Positions 44,946 through 55,399 of a stretch of DNA of 64,000 nucleotides are shown piece after piece. Position 1 is the stretch's first letter, and the number at the start of each line of letters is the position of its first letter. The notes beneath the pieces are model-generated. The model was not told the origin of the DNA and did not search any database. It was given only the letters and a program-made list of their open reading frames with translations. The position numbers and the translations under genes are program-made. This DNA comes from Moorella thermoacetica (GTDB lineage Bacteria; Bacillota; DSM-521; Neomoorellales; Neomoorellaceae). The DNA is taken from the NCBI RefSeq assembly GCF_001267405.1, contig NZ_CP012369.1:1576001-1640000 (forward strand), given 5' to 3'.

Positions 44946-46059
44946 CTCCCCACACCACGGATGCCAGGGCATTGACCATGCTGGTCCTGGTGACCAGTCC
45001 CTTCAAGCGGCCCTCCTTATCGATTACCGGCAGGTACTCCAGCCGCTCCCGGGTGATCAGGTCAAAGGCCTCCCGGGCCGGGGTTCCCTCGAACACTACA
45101 GGAACGTCACGAGCCATCAAATCTTGCACCTGGTGAGCCCGCTGGTAGTTGCGATTCAATTCCTCGATAGAAACGGCGCCTAACAGCCGGCCAGATTCAT
45201 CGGTAACCAGCAGCGTATCCACCTTTTTACGACGCATGGTGGCAACTCCTTCGGCAACACCCGTATGGGGCCGTACCGTCACCGGTTCACCAATCATAAC
45301 CTGTTCTACGGTGCGCAATTCCAGTCCAGGAGCCAACCGTTCTTTGCCGATGAACGAGGCCACGAACTCGTTGGCGGGGTGCCGCAACAGTTCTTCAGGC
45401 GCAGCGACTTGGACGATGTAGCCGTCTTTCATTACCACAATCCGATCAGCAATTTTCAGTGCCTCGTCCATATCGTGGGTAACAAAGAGAATGGTCTTAT
45501 GCAGCTTGGCCTGCAAGGCCTTCAATTCTTCCTGCAGGTTTTCCCGCGTAATTGGGTCAAGGGCACCAAAAGGCTCATCCATAAGGATAAGCGGTGGTTC
45601 TGCCGCCAGGGCACGCAACACCCCGATACGCTGTTGCTGCCCCCCGCTTAGCTCTGAAGGGTAACGGTCAGCGTAGTCATCAGGGTCCATACCCACCAGT
45701 TCCAATAATTCGCAAACGCGCTGGCGGCGGCGTTCTGCCGGCCATCCCAGCAGGCGGGGTACCACATCCACGTTTTGAGCAATAGTCATGTTGGGAAAAA
45801 GAGCTATCTGCTGGATAACGTAGCCAATGTGTCGCCGTAACGCCACGGGATTTTGTTCCCGGATATCCTTGCCGTTAAGGTAGATGGCCCCGGAGGTGGG
45901 TTCGATAAGACGGTTAACCATTTTTAAAGTGGTGGTCTTGCCACAACCGCTGGGGCCAATTAACACAATAAATTCTCCGGCCTCGACTTCCAGGTTGAAA
46001 TCGGCTACGGCTATTCGATTGCCGTCATATACTTTCGAGACGTGTTCGAAGGTAAGCAT
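44929..46059 (-). CDS. opuCA: Osmoprotectant ABC transporter ATPase with CBS domains
   Basis: A 376-aa ATPase with Walker A GPSGCGKTT, signature LSGGQQQR and Walker B LILMDEPFGALD. Two CBS domains follow from about residue 255 (EGVATMRRKKVDTLLV and REAFDLITRERLEYLPVID). In OpuA the CBS pair senses ionic strength, and in some OpuC transporters it binds c-di-AMP. It is 48 bases after the GntR-RCK_C regulator. Confidence 0.94.
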   Translation of the reverse strand: MLTFEHVSKVYDGNRIAVADFNLEVEAGEFIVLIGPSGCGKTTTLKMVNRLIEPTSGAIYLNGKDIREQNPVALRRHIGYVIQQIALFPNMTIAQNVDVVPRLLGWPAERRRQRVCELLELVGMDPDDYADRYPSELSGGQQQRIGVLRALAAEPPLILMDEPFGALDPITRENLQEELKALQAKLHKTILFVTHDMDEALKIADRIVVMKDGYIVQVAAPEELLRHPANEFVASFIGKERLAPGLELRTVEQVMIGEPVTVRPHTGVAEGVATMRRKKVDTLLVTDESGRLLGAVSIEELNRNYQRAHQVQDLMARDVPVVFEGTPAREAFDLITRERLEYLPVIDKEGRLKGLVTRTSMVNALASVVWGDEASA

Positions 46060-46107
46060 AGAGTCCTCCTTTAAACAGGGTTGTTTCAGGCTAAAGAACG
46101 CCTGGTA

Positions 46108-46752
46108 TTAACCGTCATTAAGCTCTTGTTTACCTTCAGCCAGCCGGCGCAACCGGTCCACCGCCTTCTGGTTTCCCACCACCAGGAGCAAATCCCCTGC
46201 GCTTAATCGAAGCTCTGTCCCCGGAGAGGCATACCAGCGACCCCGGCGCCGTACAGCGGTAACGATAACTCCCGTAACTGTCCTCAATTGGGCCTCCTGC
46301 ACGCTCTTTCCCACAAGGGGTGAACCCGGTGAAACCATGATCTCTTCAGCATTCTGCATGTTTTTTAGCATGCCTGTTTTAAAGTGCACAATTTCTTTAA
46401 CCAGTTTATCGATTTCCGCATTTAACTTGTTACGCTGTTTGATAAGGGTATCCAGCCGGCGCTCCAAGACCTCAAGGGAGTTATGTTCGTGAAAATCCTC
46501 GATAAAGTCCCGGGCGGCCTGACGGGAGAGGATAATTACCCCACTCCCTGGAACTACTTCAACCACCTGTCGCGCCTGCAGAAGCGCCAGGGCCTTTCTT
46601 ACTGTTTCTGGCGAAACTCCATACTGCCCGGCTAAAATAGTCCGCCCCGATACTCTTTCACCTTCGTTGTAAGTTCCTCGGAGAATCTCACCGGCAATCA
46701 TTAGCGCAATTTGTTCATAACGGGCCAGTTCTTCGCTGCTTACATAGTCCAT
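46108..46752 (-). CDS. GntR-RCK_C regulator, BusR-like
   Basis: A 214-aa protein. The N-terminal GntR winged helix spans about residues 8-75 (GRTILAGQYGVSPETVRKAL). A coiled coil lies at about 92-130, and an RCK_C/TrkA_C domain at about 138-210 (GKSVQEAQLRTVTGVIVTAV, then LRLSAGDLLLVVGN). This is the BusR architecture; BusR is a c-di-AMP-dependent repressor of glycine betaine transporters in streptococci and lactococci. Here it heads the betaine transporter operon, making the same role likely. It could also be a YrvC counterpart, though YrvC has a different N-terminus. Confidence 0.85.
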   Translation of the reverse strand: MDYVSSEELARYEQIALMIAGEILRGTYNEGERVSGRTILAGQYGVSPETVRKALALLQARQVVEVVPGSGVIILSRQAARDFIEDFHEHNSLEVLERRLDTLIKQRNKLNAEIDKLVKEIVHFKTGMLKNMQNAEEIMVSPGSPLVGKSVQEAQLRTVTGVIVTAVRRRGRWYASPGTELRLSAGDLLLVVGNQKAVDRLRRLAEGKQELNDG

Positions 46753-46779
46753 TTTTAGTCTCTCCTTACCGCCAACTCT

Positions 46780-46808
46780 ATATTATAACTTAGATTGTCA
46801 CTTGTCAA
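46780..46808 (-). promoter_or_regulatory. Promoter of the busR-like/opuC operon
   Basis: Minus strand: -35 TTGACA (46803-46808) and overlapping -10 choices TATAAT (46782-46787, 15-bp spacer) or TAATAT (46780-46785, 17-bp spacer). Two near-repeats TTGACAA and GTGACAA abut at the -35 box, a possible operator. Confidence 0.7.
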
Positions 46809-46907
46809 CCTGTACCACTCCGCCATTTTTAGTTACAAAAACAGTTCTGAAGCCGCTATCATAATGTGAGGAAAAGTAAATTATTTCTTCACTTGGTTGG
46901 AAAACGT

Positions 46908-46950
46908 AAAAAAGCCGCCTAATTCTTCATGAAAGAATAAGGTGGCTTTT
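46908..46950. terminator. Bidirectional terminator-like hairpin
   Basis: A nine-pair stem (46912-46920 with 46940-46948, one G-T pair) continues after a mismatch with ATTCTT/AAGAAT. It has an A-run on the left and a T-run on the right, in the spacer between the secF end and the BusR-like gene. The rest of this 250-base spacer shows no gene. Confidence 0.65.
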
Positions 46951-47002
46951 GAACAGGCCCATCGTAACATACGATTCAGTGCCCATGACGGGCGCGCATA
47001 AA

Positions 47003-47036
47003 AGATAGCCTGCCGCATTTATCGGGCAGGCTATCT
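47003..47036 (-). terminator. Hairpin downstream of secF
   Basis: Perfect 12-bp stem (47003-47014 with 47025-47036), 27 bases past the secF stop. The minus-strand tail has only a short TTTAT, so termination efficiency is uncertain. Confidence 0.65.
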
Positions 47037-47063
47037 CCTGATTCGCCCTCTTATAACCTAACT

Positions 47064-47996
47064 CTAATGGGAAGTAGCCTTGCGCGTCTTGGCTTTGGTA
47101 TCGGCCTTGGCCACTGCCGCCTGCCGGTGGCGCTCCCGGCTCAGATGCCGGAAATCAATCCACAGGGGGCTGGCCGTAAAGATGGAAGAGTAGCAACCGC
47201 TGATGGTACCGATGAGCATGGCCAGGGCAAAGGTCCTGGTAGTCTCGCCTCCCAGGAGTATCAGGGCCAGGAGGGCGAAAATAACCATCAGAACAGTATT
47301 AATCGACCGGGTCAGGGTCTGGTTAATACTGCGGTTGACCACTTCTTCGATAGTTTCTTTCTTGCGTAGCCGCAGGTTCTCCCGGATGCGGTCAAAGATA
47401 ACAATGGTATCGTTGATGGAATAACCGATAATGGTTAGTATGGCCGCGATAAAGGTACTGTCGACTTCCCAGCGGAAGAGGGCGAAAAAGCCGATGGTCA
47501 CCAGGACGTCGTGGACCAGGGCCAGGATGGCCGCGAGACCGGAAAGGAACTCAAAGCGGATGGTGATATAGATGATCATCAGGATCCAGGCGATAACCAT
47601 GGCCTCTACGCCCCGGATGGTCAGCTCGCGACCGATGGTACCGCCCACCTTTTCGTTCCGCTTGAGATCCAGCTGCCCCAGTTTACTCTGTAAAGTGCTG
47701 ATAACCTGGTTGGTCTGTTCTTCGTTTAACTCCGTCGTCCGGATCAAAAACTGGTTGCTGCCCGATTCCTGGATGGAACTCTTACCGAGATTTAATCCGT
47801 CCAGGACATCCCGCACCTGGCCGGAGGTTACCGGCTGGTGGAACTGGACCTGGATAATATTGCCGCCGGTAAAATCAATACCGAAGTTCAAGACAGGCCG
47901 GTGCAGGGCCATGGCAATGAGCCCCGGGATAATGACCAGCAGCGACAGGGCATACCACCATTTGCGCCGGTTGACAAAATCGAAGTTGAAGTTCAT
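47064..47996 (-). CDS. secF: Protein translocase subunit SecF
   Basis: A 310-aa six-helix membrane protein with the periplasmic FGIDFTGGNIIQVQF motif after helix 1, and the RND-type core GYSINDTIVIFDRIREN. It uses the proton or sodium gradient with SecD to help pull exported proteins. It overlaps the secD stop by one base. The tail is Lys/Arg-rich. Confidence 0.95.
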   Translation of the reverse strand: MNFNFDFVNRRKWWYALSLLVIIPGLIAMALHRPVLNFGIDFTGGNIIQVQFHQPVTSGQVRDVLDGLNLGKSSIQESGSNQFLIRTTELNEEQTNQVISTLQSKLGQLDLKRNEKVGGTIGRELTIRGVEAMVIAWILMIIYITIRFEFLSGLAAILALVHDVLVTIGFFALFRWEVDSTFIAAILTIIGYSINDTIVIFDRIRENLRLRKKETIEEVVNRSINQTLTRSINTVLMVIFALLALILLGGETTRTFALAMLIGTISGCYSSIFTASPLWIDFRHLSRERHRQAAVAKADTKAKTRKATSH

Positions 47997-49282
47997 TAAA
48001 TCTCACCCCTTGCCGCTGCCGGGATTTGCTCTTCTTTAACGCCAAAGAGCCAGAGGTTGTGGAAGGCCGGCACCCCTACCACCAGGTGCAGCAGGAACCT
48101 GGTCAGGGTAATGGCGGTAAACATACTGGCCGCAATGCCCAGGGACAGGGTAATGGCAAAACCGCGCACCGTACCGCTCCCCAGGAAGTAGAGAACGATG
48201 GCCGCCAGCACCGTAGTGGCGTTGGAGTCAAAGATGGTGGTAAAGGCCCGCTTAAAGCCGGCGTCTATGGCCGCCCTCAGGGTCTTACCGTTACGCAACT
48301 CTTCTTTGATGTGTTCGTAGATAATAATGTTGGCGTCCACAGCCATACCTACCGACAGTAATAGCCCGGCTATTCCCGGTAGTGTCAGGGTGGCCTTCAA
48401 CCCCCAGAGGACAGCCATGACGATCAAACCGTACACAATCAGGGAAAAGTCGGCCACTACGCCCGGCAAACGGTATATAAGCAGCATGAAAAGGGTGATA
48501 GCGATCAGGCCCACAATAATAGCCGTCTTGCTCTTGGCCAGAGAATCCGCCCCCAGGGTCGGGCCTACAGTCCGGCGCTCGATGATCTGGACCGGTACCG
48601 GCAGGGCACCGCCCCGCAGGAGGGCCGCCAGGTTGGCGGCCTCCTCAAAATTGGCAAAACCGCCGCTGATGATCGCCTGGCCGTTGGGTATGGCTTCCTT
48701 CACCTGGGGGTTGGTGAGCAGCTGCTGGTCTAAATAAATACCGATCGCTCTCTTGGGATCCCCGTAGGGGTAACTGCTGGCCAGTTTCTTTGTGACATCG
48801 GCAAACTTCTTCGTGCCTTCGGCATTGAACTGCAGGGTAATCTGGGGTTCGCGGGTCTGCTGGTCAATGATGGCCTTGGCGTCCTTCAAGTCCTTTCCCG
48901 AGACTACCACCTGGCCGTCGCTGGTCTTAAACTCCAGCTGGGCCGTCTTGCCGATCATCTTAATGGCTTCCTCCGGGTTACTGACCCCGGCCAGTTCGAT
49001 AATCAGGCGGTCACTACCCTCCCGCTGGATTACCGGTTCGGCTATCCCCAGCTGGTCCACCCGGTCGCGCATGACCCGCTCCAGGGCGGCCATATCGTCG
49101 GGGGTGACCGCGTGGTCCGGTGTGCTCTGGGCCTGTATGAGGACGTGAACCCCGCCTTTGAGGTCCAGGCCCAGGCGCTGGGCATTAATCAGGGGTTTAA
49201 AGACCCCGATACCAATCGCCAGGATGGCGAGAAAAACAACGGCGAGCTTTAAAAAGCCGCCTGCTCCTTTTCCCCCTGCCAA
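47996..49282 (-). CDS. secD: Protein translocase subunit SecD
   Basis: A 428-aa partner of SecF. It has LGLDLKGGVHVLIQA after the first helix, a large external P1 domain, and the core GMAVDANIIIYEHIKEELR. TTG 49282 is chosen as start: GGGAGG lies eight bases upstream and a promoter with TATAAT sits at 49325-49330, so a start further upstream would lie before the transcript begins. Confidence 0.94.
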   Translation of the reverse strand: MAGGKGAGGFLKLAVVFLAILAIGIGVFKPLINAQRLGLDLKGGVHVLIQAQSTPDHAVTPDDMAALERVMRDRVDQLGIAEPVIQREGSDRLIIELAGVSNPEEAIKMIGKTAQLEFKTSDGQVVVSGKDLKDAKAIIDQQTREPQITLQFNAEGTKKFADVTKKLASSYPYGDPKRAIGIYLDQQLLTNPQVKEAIPNGQAIISGGFANFEEAANLAALLRGGALPVPVQIIERRTVGPTLGADSLAKSKTAIIVGLIAITLFMLLIYRLPGVVADFSLIVYGLIVMAVLWGLKATLTLPGIAGLLLSVGMAVDANIIIYEHIKEELRNGKTLRAAIDAGFKRAFTTIFDSNATTVLAAIVLYFLGSGTVRGFAITLSLGIAASMFTAITLTRFLLHLVVGVPAFHNLWLFGVKEEQIPAAARGEI

Positions 49283-49324
49283 AACTCTTTCCTCCCTTGA
49301 CAAATTAAAACTAGCGGACATCCT

Positions 49325-49354
49325 ATTATAACCCCGGCCTGAGTTTACCGTCAA
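49325..49354 (-). promoter_or_regulatory. Promoter of secD-secF
   Basis: Minus strand: -35 TTGACG (49349-49354), 18-bp spacer, -10 TATAAT (49325-49330). Transcription would begin near 49318, about 36 bases before the proposed TTG start. Confidence 0.7.
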
Positions 49355-49390
49355 TTGCTGTGAGTGCCACCTTCGCCACATTCTGACACC

Positions 49391-50056
49391 TCACAGGAGG
49401 CGGGCATTGTTGACTACCAGGCCGAAATGACAGTGCAAAAAGCGGGCGGCCCGGCGACACATCATCATCCGGGTCAAAAAGATCTCGAAATACTCCATGG
49501 GCGTGCTGATGGCCAGGTCGATGGTGAGCTCCAGGGTAATGGCCCGCTTCCCGGCGTCTACCCGTAAGAAAGAGTGCTGGACGGCATAATTCACCCGGTC
49601 GTGAATGTCGAAGGTGCTGATATCGTTGTTCCGCACCCGGGAATGGTGGACATCCGATTTGTCCGCCAGGATCAGGGCCGCGCCAACCGGGTTGACGGCC
49701 TGCCCGTATTCTTCCTCGTGGTTGCCGATGGCTCCCATGATGGTGGCTGCTTCGTCTGCCGGCATCCCCAGGCGCCTTAAAATATTGTAAGCCAGCAGGG
49801 CCCCGGACTGGCCGTGATCCTGCCGGCTGACCACATTACCGATATCATGCAAATATCCGGCCACCGCCGCCAGTTCAGCCGTCCGCTTATCATAACCCAG
49901 GCGTTCCAGGACATTGCGGCTGATGCTGGCCACCAGGTTTAGATGGCGGTGGCTGTGTTCGGTAAAGCCCATGGCCCCCAGGTGCTCATTGCCCCGGGTT
50001 ATCAGGGCCTCCACCTCCGGGTCTTTCTTTACTTCCTCCAGGGTTACCAGGGACAA
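49391..50056 (-). CDS. HD-domain phosphohydrolase
   Basis: A 221-aa protein with HSHRHLNLV, then AGYLHDIGNVVSRQDHG (the HD pair) and IGNHEEEYG, giving the metal-binding H...HD...D set of HDIG-type hydrolases. The substrate, probably a nucleotide or cyclic nucleotide, is unknown. It sits between yajC and secD, six bases after yajC. Confidence 0.85.
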   Translation of the reverse strand: MSLVTLEEVKKDPEVEALITRGNEHLGAMGFTEHSHRHLNLVASISRNVLERLGYDKRTAELAAVAGYLHDIGNVVSRQDHGQSGALLAYNILRRLGMPADEAATIMGAIGNHEEEYGQAVNPVGAALILADKSDVHHSRVRNNDISTFDIHDRVNYAVQHSFLRVDAGKRAITLELTIDLAISTPMEYFEIFLTRMMMCRRAARFLHCHFGLVVNNARLL

Positions 50057-50062
50057 CAGCTG

Positions 50063-50347
50063 TTAACCCTCCTGCCCCGGGACATAGGCCACCCCGGCTT
50101 TATCGACCTCGACCTCCACTTTATCGGCTATCCGGACCATCAGGGTATTGTCTTTGATCTTGGTAATCCGGCCGTGAAGGCCGCCGGCCAGGACCACCCG
50201 GTCGTCCACCTTGAGCCCTGCCAGCATCGCCTGGCGCTGCTTCTGCTGTTTTTGCTGAGGCCGGATCATCAGAAAGTAAAGGATGCCCATAAAGATGAGG
50301 AGGTAAAAAATAGTGCCAGCCCACTGTTGCATGAAACCAACCACCAC
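50063..50347 (-). CDS. yajC: Preprotein translocase subunit YajC
   Basis: A 94-aa protein with one N-terminal helix (FYLLIFMGILYFLMI), then RPQQKQQKQRQAMLAGLKVDD and a small beta domain with VLAGGLHGRI, the family signature. It associates with SecDF; the secDF genes follow after the HD gene. Confidence 0.95.
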   Translation of the reverse strand: MVVGFMQQWAGTIFYLLIFMGILYFLMIRPQQKQQKQRQAMLAGLKVDDRVVLAGGLHGRITKIKDNTLMVRIADKVEVEVDKAGVAYVPGQEG

Positions 50348-50410
50348 TCCTTCTAAATTTTGGTCAGCCCGTTAACTATTCGACGGTACCGGCGGGAATA
50401 CCTGCTGCTT

Positions 50411-51544
<1,134 letters not shown>

Positions 51545-51569
51545 TTAGCTTTCTTACCATATAAATTCT

Positions 51570-52598
51570 TTACAGGATCAACATAGCGTCGCCGAAACTG
51601 TAAAAGCGGTAGCCTTCCCGGACGGCGACCCGGTAGGCGTCCAGGATCTTCTCCCTGCCGGCAAAGGCACTGACCAGCATCAACAGGGTCGAGCGGGGCA
51701 GGTGAAAGTTGGTGATCAGGCTGTCGATGGCCTTGAACCGGTAACCGGGATAGATAAAGATGTCCGTCCAGCCGCTGCCGGCATGGATGACGCCATCGGC
51801 TGTAGCTACCGTCTCCAGGGTGCGGACGACGGTTGTGCCTACAGCAACCACCCGGTGGCCCCGGGCCCGGGCGGCATTGATGGTCGCCGCCGCCGCCGGG
51901 GTCACGGCGTAGTATTCGGCGTGCATCACGTGTTCCTGGATGTTCTCCACCTTTACCGGCCGGAAGGTCCCCAGGCCTACGTGGAGCAGGATGCTGGCTA
52001 TTTCTATCCCCTGCTCCCGGAGTTCCTTAAGGAGGCGGGGGGTAAAGTGCAGGCCTGCGGTAGGGGCGGCAGCCGAGCCCTCCTCCCGGGCGTAAACCGT
52101 CTGGTAACGGCCGGGATCAGCCGGCTTTTCTTTGATATAAGGGGGCAGGGGCATTTCCCCCAGGCGTTCCAGCAAGGCCTCCCAGGGGCCCTCCTGATAA
52201 GAGAACTCCATTATCCGTCCTCCGGCCGGGGTTACCCCCTTTACCCGGGCCTGCAATTCACCCCGGCCGAAGATTAGCTCCGCGCCCACCGGTACCCGTC
52301 GTCCCGGCCGCACCAGGGTTTCCCAGGTGTCACCTTCCTGCCGGGTCAATAAGAGGACTTCGATTTTAGCGCCCGTCCCGGCACGGTAGCCCCACAGGCG
52401 GGCGGGAATTACCTTCGTCTCATTCACCACCAGCACGTCGCCGGGGTGGAGGTAGCGTGGCAGGTCGTAGAAGTGACGGTGCTCCAGGAAACCACCTTCC
52501 CGGTGCAGGACGAGGAGCCGCGAGGCATCCCGCGGCTCCACCGGTTGCTGGGCGATTTGTCCTGGCGGCAACTCGTAGTCAAATTCTTCTATCCGCAA
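51570..52598 (-). CDS. queA: S-adenosylmethionine:tRNA ribosyltransferase-isomerase QueA
   Basis: A 342-aa enzyme of queuosine synthesis acting after Tgt. It begins [24 protein letters not shown]-like (quoted in part: [17 protein letters not shown]), contains [14 protein letters not shown] and ends with [18 protein letters not shown] and [12 protein letters not shown], all family signatures. It lies 38 bases before tgt. Confidence 0.96.
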   Translation of the reverse strand: MRIEEFDYELPPGQIAQQPVEPRDASRLLVLHREGGFLEHRHFYDLPRYLHPGDVLVVNETKVIPARLWGYRAGTGAKIEVLLLTRQEGDTWETLVRPGRRVPVGAELIFGRGELQARVKGVTPAGGRIMEFSYQEGPWEALLERLGEMPLPPYIKEKPADPGRYQTVYAREEGSAAAPTAGLHFTPRLLKELREQGIEIASILLHVGLGTFRPVKVENIQEHVMHAEYYAVTPAAAATINAARARGHRVVAVGTTVVRTLETVATADGVIHAGSGWTDIFIYPGYRFKAIDSLITNFHLPRSTLLMLVSAFAGREKILDAYRVAVREGYRFYSFGDAMLIL

Positions 52599-52627
52599 CT
52601 TAACCCTTCACCTGTCTGTTATTAAAA

Positions 52628-54043
52628 TCAATAGGTCGCAATCTTCAGGTGGCCGTCATAATGATCCTGGTTGTAGTAGTGTTCGATAATTTGCTGGTAA
52701 GTATACCCTTTTTCGGCCATGCCCATGGCCCCCCACTGGCTGAGGCCCAGGCCGTGGCCGTATCCCTTCCCCTGGAAGATTACCCGGGTGAAGAGCTTGG
52801 GTACCTGGCGTGTGCCGTCGCGCCCGGCTACCGTATAATCTCCGGCGGCACCGTTAGGGGCGTTGAGGACGCCGCCGGCTCCCAGGGCTACCAGTTCGGC
52901 GCCGTAATTCACCGCCCGTTGCTGCCCGGAACCGTCCAGGACATTCACCGTGGAGTCCATCTGCACCGTGAAGAGGGTACTTTTCAGGCCAAAGACGGCG
53001 CGAATGCCGTCCCGGAAAGCCTGGGCCGTTCCGGTGGTGGTGCGGATATCCATCCTGGTTACCCGGCCGGATACCGTCTCCTTTTGGCCGTCACGCCCCA
53101 GCCGCGAAAGGACCAGGTCGACCACCTCCCCGACCGCGCCTTTACCCTGACCGGCAAGCCAGCTATTAACCTGGTCCTGGACCTGCTGCCTGGTCAGGGT
53201 CACCGTCCAGTTATATGTATTGGCCGGGTAACCGCCAGGAGTCTGGTAGGGATACTTGACGGCCCAGTCGTCATCGGGCGAGGGCACGCCCCGCAGGTAG
53301 GGCAGGGGATTGCTCCAGACGTTCTCACTATCCTCGGTGTAGCCGCCGGCGTTGGCGTGGAAGTAGGCCTGGATGACCTTGCCGTCATAATAGATCACCT
53401 CTCCCCGGGTGCTGTCTACCGCCTGCAGAACTTTATCCCTGGCGGCGCCGTAATTGACCTCGGCCTCATAACCGCCGTATACCTGGGTCGAGGTATCGTC
53501 GGTGACGTCGTAGAGCTGGGACGGTTGCATCCTGGTGATAGCATAGGTACGGGCGATTACAGCCTGGGCCTTAAGGGCTTCCAGGGCCGCGCTGGCCGGC
53601 ATTTCTTTACCAACGACGCCGTAAAGGTATTGTTCCAGGTCGACGATGTTGATAACCAGCAAACCGCCCTCGCCCCGCAGGATACTCAGGCTCCCCCGGT
53701 AGCGGTTGCCCCGGTAACTGAAGAGGTTGAGACCTGCCCTGGCAGGTTTTAGCTGAATGGGGCCATTGAAGCTGCCTACAGGGGCACCATCTTTTAAAAG
53801 CTGCAGGGTGCTGCCGTCCTGCCTGACCGTCCACTTAACCCCGGAAGTGGCCGTGGCGATCTCCTGGCCGCTGTGATCGTCAACCAGCTGGTAACCGCCC
53901 TGCTCCACCTGGAATTCCACCTCGCCGGGGCTACTGTCCAGCAGGACGCGGATGGGCCGGGAAGCCGCCTCCCCGGAGGCAGCAGGGATTAGTATTAAGG
54001 CCAGGAGCAGGGCAGCCATCCCCCGGCGGTAAGTTTTCCTCAA
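52628..54043 (-). CDS. spoIID: SpoIID/LytB-domain sporulation protein
   Basis: A 471-aa exported protein. A signal peptide (AALLLALILIPAASGEA) is followed by an N-terminal beta domain and the SpoIID/LytB core: YLYGVVGKEMPASAALEALK, ARTYA, FHANAGGYTEDSENVW and GKGYGHGLGLSQWGAMGMA. SpoIID is a lytic transglycosylase that thins septal peptidoglycan for engulfment. The catalytic Glu in GKEM is present. It is next to queA and ruvB as in other clostridia; paralogues may exist. Confidence 0.85.
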   Translation of the reverse strand: MRKTYRRGMAALLLALILIPAASGEAASRPIRVLLDSSPGEVEFQVEQGGYQLVDDHSGQEIATATSGVKWTVRQDGSTLQLLKDGAPVGSFNGPIQLKPARAGLNLFSYRGNRYRGSLSILRGEGGLLVINIVDLEQYLYGVVGKEMPASAALEALKAQAVIARTYAITRMQPSQLYDVTDDTSTQVYGGYEAEVNYGAARDKVLQAVDSTRGEVIYYDGKVIQAYFHANAGGYTEDSENVWSNPLPYLRGVPSPDDDWAVKYPYQTPGGYPANTYNWTVTLTRQQVQDQVNSWLAGQGKGAVGEVVDLVLSRLGRDGQKETVSGRVTRMDIRTTTGTAQAFRDGIRAVFGLKSTLFTVQMDSTVNVLDGSGQQRAVNYGAELVALGAGGVLNAPNGAAGDYTVAGRDGTRQVPKLFTRVIFQGKGYGHGLGLSQWGAMGMAEKGYTYQQIIEHYYNQDHYDGHLKIATY

Positions 54044-54057
54044 GTTTCTCCTCTCCT

Positions 54058-54150
54058 CCGAAAATAGGCTTCTGGCACAGCTTCATGCGGCGCTGGAGTA
54101 CAGACTCCGGGCTTCGGGTGCTTAAACTGGCAAACTTGGCGCTCACGGGA
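54058..54150. repeat. Dispersed intergenic repeat, copy 3 (before spoIID)
   Basis: No gene lies between rsgI and spoIID. The spoIID-proximal 16 bases (CCGAAAATAGGCTTCT) match copies before mnmA and ruvC, and 54107-54145 matches 34955-34995. On the minus strand this end gives AGAAGCC, TATTTTCGG, then the AGGAG-type site of spoIID. Confidence 0.6.
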
Positions 54151-54163
54151 AATCCTTAACAAT

Positions 54164-55399
54164 CTATCTTTTCGCCATATCCTGCCGTTTTTCCTCTATT
54201 TTCTTTAAAACCACGTCTTCCAATTTTATTTTTGCCAGCACGTCCCGCAGGTTTTTCCCGGGGACATGTTCTAGTACCGGCAGTTCTTTGAGGACCGGTC
54301 CCCCCGGCTGGTTTTGCAGTCCGGCCTTGAGCCGGGCTCGTAGCTGCCAGGCTACTGCCATACCATCCCGGCTGGAGGACTGGCCACGGTTCGAGTTCAT
54401 CTCCCTCCCCTGGCCGGTGGTTTCCTGTTTGCCTTGCCGGGTTTCCTGATTATCCCCCTGGTCGGGCTTATTAGCCGGTGCTGCTGCCGGACCCCTGGCG
54501 GGAGCATTACCCTGGCTATTTCCGTTTTCCGCGGGGAGTGGGCCCTGACCCAGGGCCGCCTTCAGGACCGGTCCCAGTTGCTCTTCCCTCTTTAACAGGT
54601 CAGGATCCCTTTTTAGCCGGGCAAGCACATCTTCCCAGTTAAAATTGAGTTCCTGCAGGACTTTAGTAATACTCTCCCGCTGCAAATCGACAGCCTTTAC
54701 CTGGGCCCCGGCTGCCAGGGCCTCCAGCATAATGCTGTACTTACCGGCCGAGAGGCCGGCGGCCTCGGCATGCTGGCGGATCTCCGGCTGGACGGTAGCT
54801 GCCTCTACGGCAGCATGTACCCCGGCCTGCTGAAAGACATCCTGCGCTTCGCGGGTGAGCCTCTGGCCCAGTTCATCCCCGGCCGCCAGTTTCTCCTGGC
54901 CGGACCCGGCAGGGATTACTGTTACCATCATGGCGCCTTCCCCCTCGGGAAGGTAATAACCCTGGCGCAGGGCCTCCAGGGCCAGAATCTTCATAGCCCC
55001 GGTAACCTTTTCCCCCTTCAGGGCAATGCCGGCGAGTAATTTTTCCCCGTCGTTGTTCAGGCCGCGGGCCTCGAGGACGGTATCCTTTTCATCCACGGCC
55101 AGCTCTACGCTGGGGTTAATATCTATATTAACATAATAGGCTACCATAGGGGCAGCCGCCGGCGCCGGGGTTTCTATCCGGCGCACTACAGCCCCGGTCA
55201 GGACCAGTAAAAGAACTACTGCGGCGGCAGTAAAGAGGGGCCACGCCGGCCTCTTGACCACCGGCGGCAGCATAATTTCTTCCCCCACTTCCGGCAGGGG
55301 TCCGGCCAATTTTAAAGCCCGCCAGTCGCCCCGGGGCGTTAAAACGATGACCCTCTGCCCCTCCCTGGACATGACTATACCGCGTTCAGCGCCGTCCAT
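54164..55399 (-). CDS. rsgI: Anti-sigma factor RsgI-like
   Basis: A 411-aa single-span protein. The N-terminal RsgI_N domain (about 1-45) binds SigI in the cytosol; a membrane helix lies near 55-78. The extracellular part starts with the conserved YYVNIDINPSVELAVDE motif (about 90-106) and ends in a Gln/Asn/Gly-rich and Lys-rich tail rather than a carbohydrate-binding module. It overlaps sigI by 14 bases. The ligand or signal is unknown. Confidence 0.88.
   Translation of the reverse strand: MDGAERGIVMSREGQRVIVLTPRGDWRALKLAGPLPEVGEEIMLPPVVKRPAWPLFTAAAVVLLLVLTGAVVRRIETPAPAAAPMVAYYVNIDINPSVELAVDEKDTVLEARGLNNDGEKLLAGIALKGEKVTGAMKILALEALRQGYYLPEGEGAMMVTVIPAGSGQEKLAAGDELGQRLTREAQDVFQQAGVHAAVEAATVQPEIRQHAEAAGLSAGKYSIMLEALAAGAQVKAVDLQRESITKVLQELNFNWEDVLARLKRDPDLLKREEQLGPVLKAALGQGPLPAENGNSQGNAPARGPAAAPANKPDQGDNQETRQGKQETTGQGREMNSNRGQSSSRDGMAVAWQLRARLKAGLQNQPGGPVLKELPVLEHVPGKNLRDVLAKIKLEDVVLKKIEEKRQDMAKR

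Noticed and set aside
52649-53752. Long plus-strand reading frame (367 codons) opposite spoIID
   Set aside because: Antisense shadow of a well-supported gene, with no recognisable domain.
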